Source: Linnemannia hyalina
Lineage: Eukaryota; Mortierellomycota; Mortierellomycetes; Mortierellales; Mortierellaceae
Direction: 5' to 3'
Length of the DNA stretch: 64,000 nt
Assembly (NCBI GenBank): GCA_019671135.1
Contig: JAHRHY010000019.1
Coordinates: forward strand, 1-64,000
Positions 63,214-64,000 of this stretch are shown in pieces. Numbering within the stretch: the first letter of the stretch is position 1; every line of letters starts with the position of its first letter. Made by a program: the position numbers and the translations under genes. The notes beneath the pieces are model-generated. The model was not told the origin of the DNA. It saw only the letters and a list, made by a program, of their open reading frames with translations, and searched no databases.

Positions 63214-64000
63214 CTACTCTTCTGCGGTCTCAAATGTTACTTCAAGAGGCTTCTTTTCTTCCATTGTACTTTTCTCTTTGGCTTGAATACTATCTAATAC
63301 ACTTTGCACTATGGTTTTTCTGTTGTTAGATCCTTCTTTTGCGAACTTACATAATATATCGCAATGTGGTTCGCGGGAACCAAACTTATCCATGTGCCAT
63401 GTTTCGTAGTTGGAATATTCTTTCTCCAACAAACCTAGGTGAAAAATTAGTTCTTTTTCTTCTGCATTACCATCTGCCGAAACGTATTCCTCGCGGAGTT
63501 CTTCTTCGATAGCTGTTATTTTGCTATATACTTCTCCCATTGCCTTCAGAAAATCATGATGGTCTTTTGTAGTGTAAACACTTGAGGCATTCACATTTTC
63601 GCTTCCCATAGGTCCACCATCTTCTAAAGTTTCCTTAACATTCGACTCTTGCACCTCATCATCTACCTTTTCTACCGGTTCATCTTTCTCTGTCGACCTA
63701 TCCTCAGACCATTGTGGCTTAAAGCCCATAGCAAAGATCTTTTCTTTTTCCTTTTGGTTAAGATTATCATAGTCGACATTCTCTGCACCAATGTGGTCAT
63801 CAGTCACCAAGCCAACTACAATGTTTTGCTTGCGGATCTTGAGAATGTGCTTTCCATTTACAAGTACATTCATGGAATACTCCAATTGCTGCTTGTGAAA
63901 CCTTTTCCATTTCATCTTGGATATATCTGTCGGTCCTTCCACTGAAAGTCCCTCTTCTACTTCAACATCGTCGTTGAAAAGCATCTTTCTCTCTTCATCA
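63214..64000 (-). CDS. C3 relative of the family C repeat protein, partial
   Basis: At least 262 codons, with the 5' end outside the window. The part seen starts in DEERKMLFNDDVEVEE, then one 65-aa repeat (WKRFHKQQLEYSMNVLVNGKH...VVGLVTDDHIGAENV) close to repeat 3 of C1. It then replaces the hexapeptide tract and repeat 4 with a different, helical C-terminus of about 150 residues (HDFLKAMGEVYSKITAIEEE). Divergent codons throughout show that C3 belongs to a separate subfamily. Confidence 0.75.
   Translation of the reverse strand, partial: DEERKMLFNDDVEVEEGLSVEGPTDISKMKWKRFHKQQLEYSMNVLVNGKHILKIRKQNIVVGLVTDDHIGAENVDYDNLNQKEKEKIFAMGFKPQWSEDRSTEKDEPVEKVDDEVQESNVKETLEDGGPMGSENVNASSVYTTKDHHDFLKAMGEVYSKITAIEEELREEYVSADGNAEEKELIFHLGLLEKEYSNYETWHMDKFGSREPHCDILCKFAKEGSNNRKTIVQSVLDSIQAKEKSTMEEKKPLEVTFETAEE

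Larger units (their letters stand above)
61760..64000 (-). mobile_element. Family C element C3, left part, runs off the window
   Basis: The left terminal unit is 61760-62078 plus 62577-62752 (495 bp in total), split by solo unit C4. The interior begins TAGGTGAATG and diverges strongly from C1 and C2. The left flank reads GTGCATA, so the duplication is probably ATA, but the right end is not in view. Bases 62753-63213 are non-coding, with GTTTTTAAAAAG at 63085 and GTTTTTAAAATTC near 63196. Confidence 0.82.

Noticed and set aside
1..64000. Host genes, tRNA or rRNA genes
   Set aside because: Every long frame belongs to one of the five mobile element types. I saw no tRNA-like cloverleaf or rRNA sequence, although short structured RNAs cannot be excluded by eye.

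Overview
This is the left end of a eukaryotic chromosome. It opens with about 590 bp of a 10-bp telomeric repeat (C-strand CCCTAAAAAA, G-strand TTTTTTAGGG). Everything after the telomere is nested mobile DNA, and I see no host housekeeping gene, tRNA, rRNA or CRISPR array. The organism cannot be named from this window. The telomere, two chromodomain-bearing Ty3/gypsy retrotransposons and TATA-like promoters fit a eukaryote, perhaps a fungus or protist with compact genes. The element genes read as single uninterrupted ORFs with standard stop codons.

Three related but distinct families of DDE DNA transposons (named A, B and C here) make up most of the window. All make 3-bp target duplications and encode a transposase of about 420 aa with the same D, D, R-x3-E layout (PIF/Harbinger or IS5-like). 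Family A has four genes: a transposase convergent with a 567-aa protein that resembles Rep_trans/phage-type replication initiators, a 90-aa helical protein just upstream of the Rep-like gene, and a divergent 130-aa zinc-ribbon/coiled-coil protein. Family B has a transposase, a homologous 550-aa Rep-like protein and an 81-aa protein. It is bounded by 2,190-bp inverted arms that end in 451-bp near-perfect palindromes. Family C has a transposase and an acidic protein of about 740 aa with Cys/His modules and four copies of a 65-aa repeat. It is flanked by 495-bp repeats in direct orientation.

Layout. 1-590 telomere. 591-1048 remnants of family A. 1049-22290 an old family A copy (A0) whose transposase gene is split by A1 (1803-8693) and A2 (9106-22152). 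A2 is itself split by B1 (13262-21066). 22291-27116 a complete family A copy (A3) without matching target duplications. 27117-61632 a fourth copy (A4), whose right end is split by the Ty3/gypsy element Gypsy-1 (30952-61033). Gypsy-1 contains Gypsy-2 (32939-46525, itself split by B2 at 37491-45287), C1 (47218-52678) and C2 (55195-60656). 61633-64000 holds the start of A5, split by C3, which carries a solo C terminal unit (C4, 62079-62573).

Removing the nested elements restores every host reading frame checked (the A2 transposase, Gypsy-1 pol and Gypsy-2 gag-pol), and B1 and B2 look nearly identical, so much of the activity is recent. The most unusual observation concerns the four B palindromes. 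Their 29-nt asymmetric loops lie in one orientation at both ends of B1 and in the opposite orientation at both ends of B2. This is a flip/flop pattern like that of hairpin-ended replicons, in an element that also carries a Rep-like gene.
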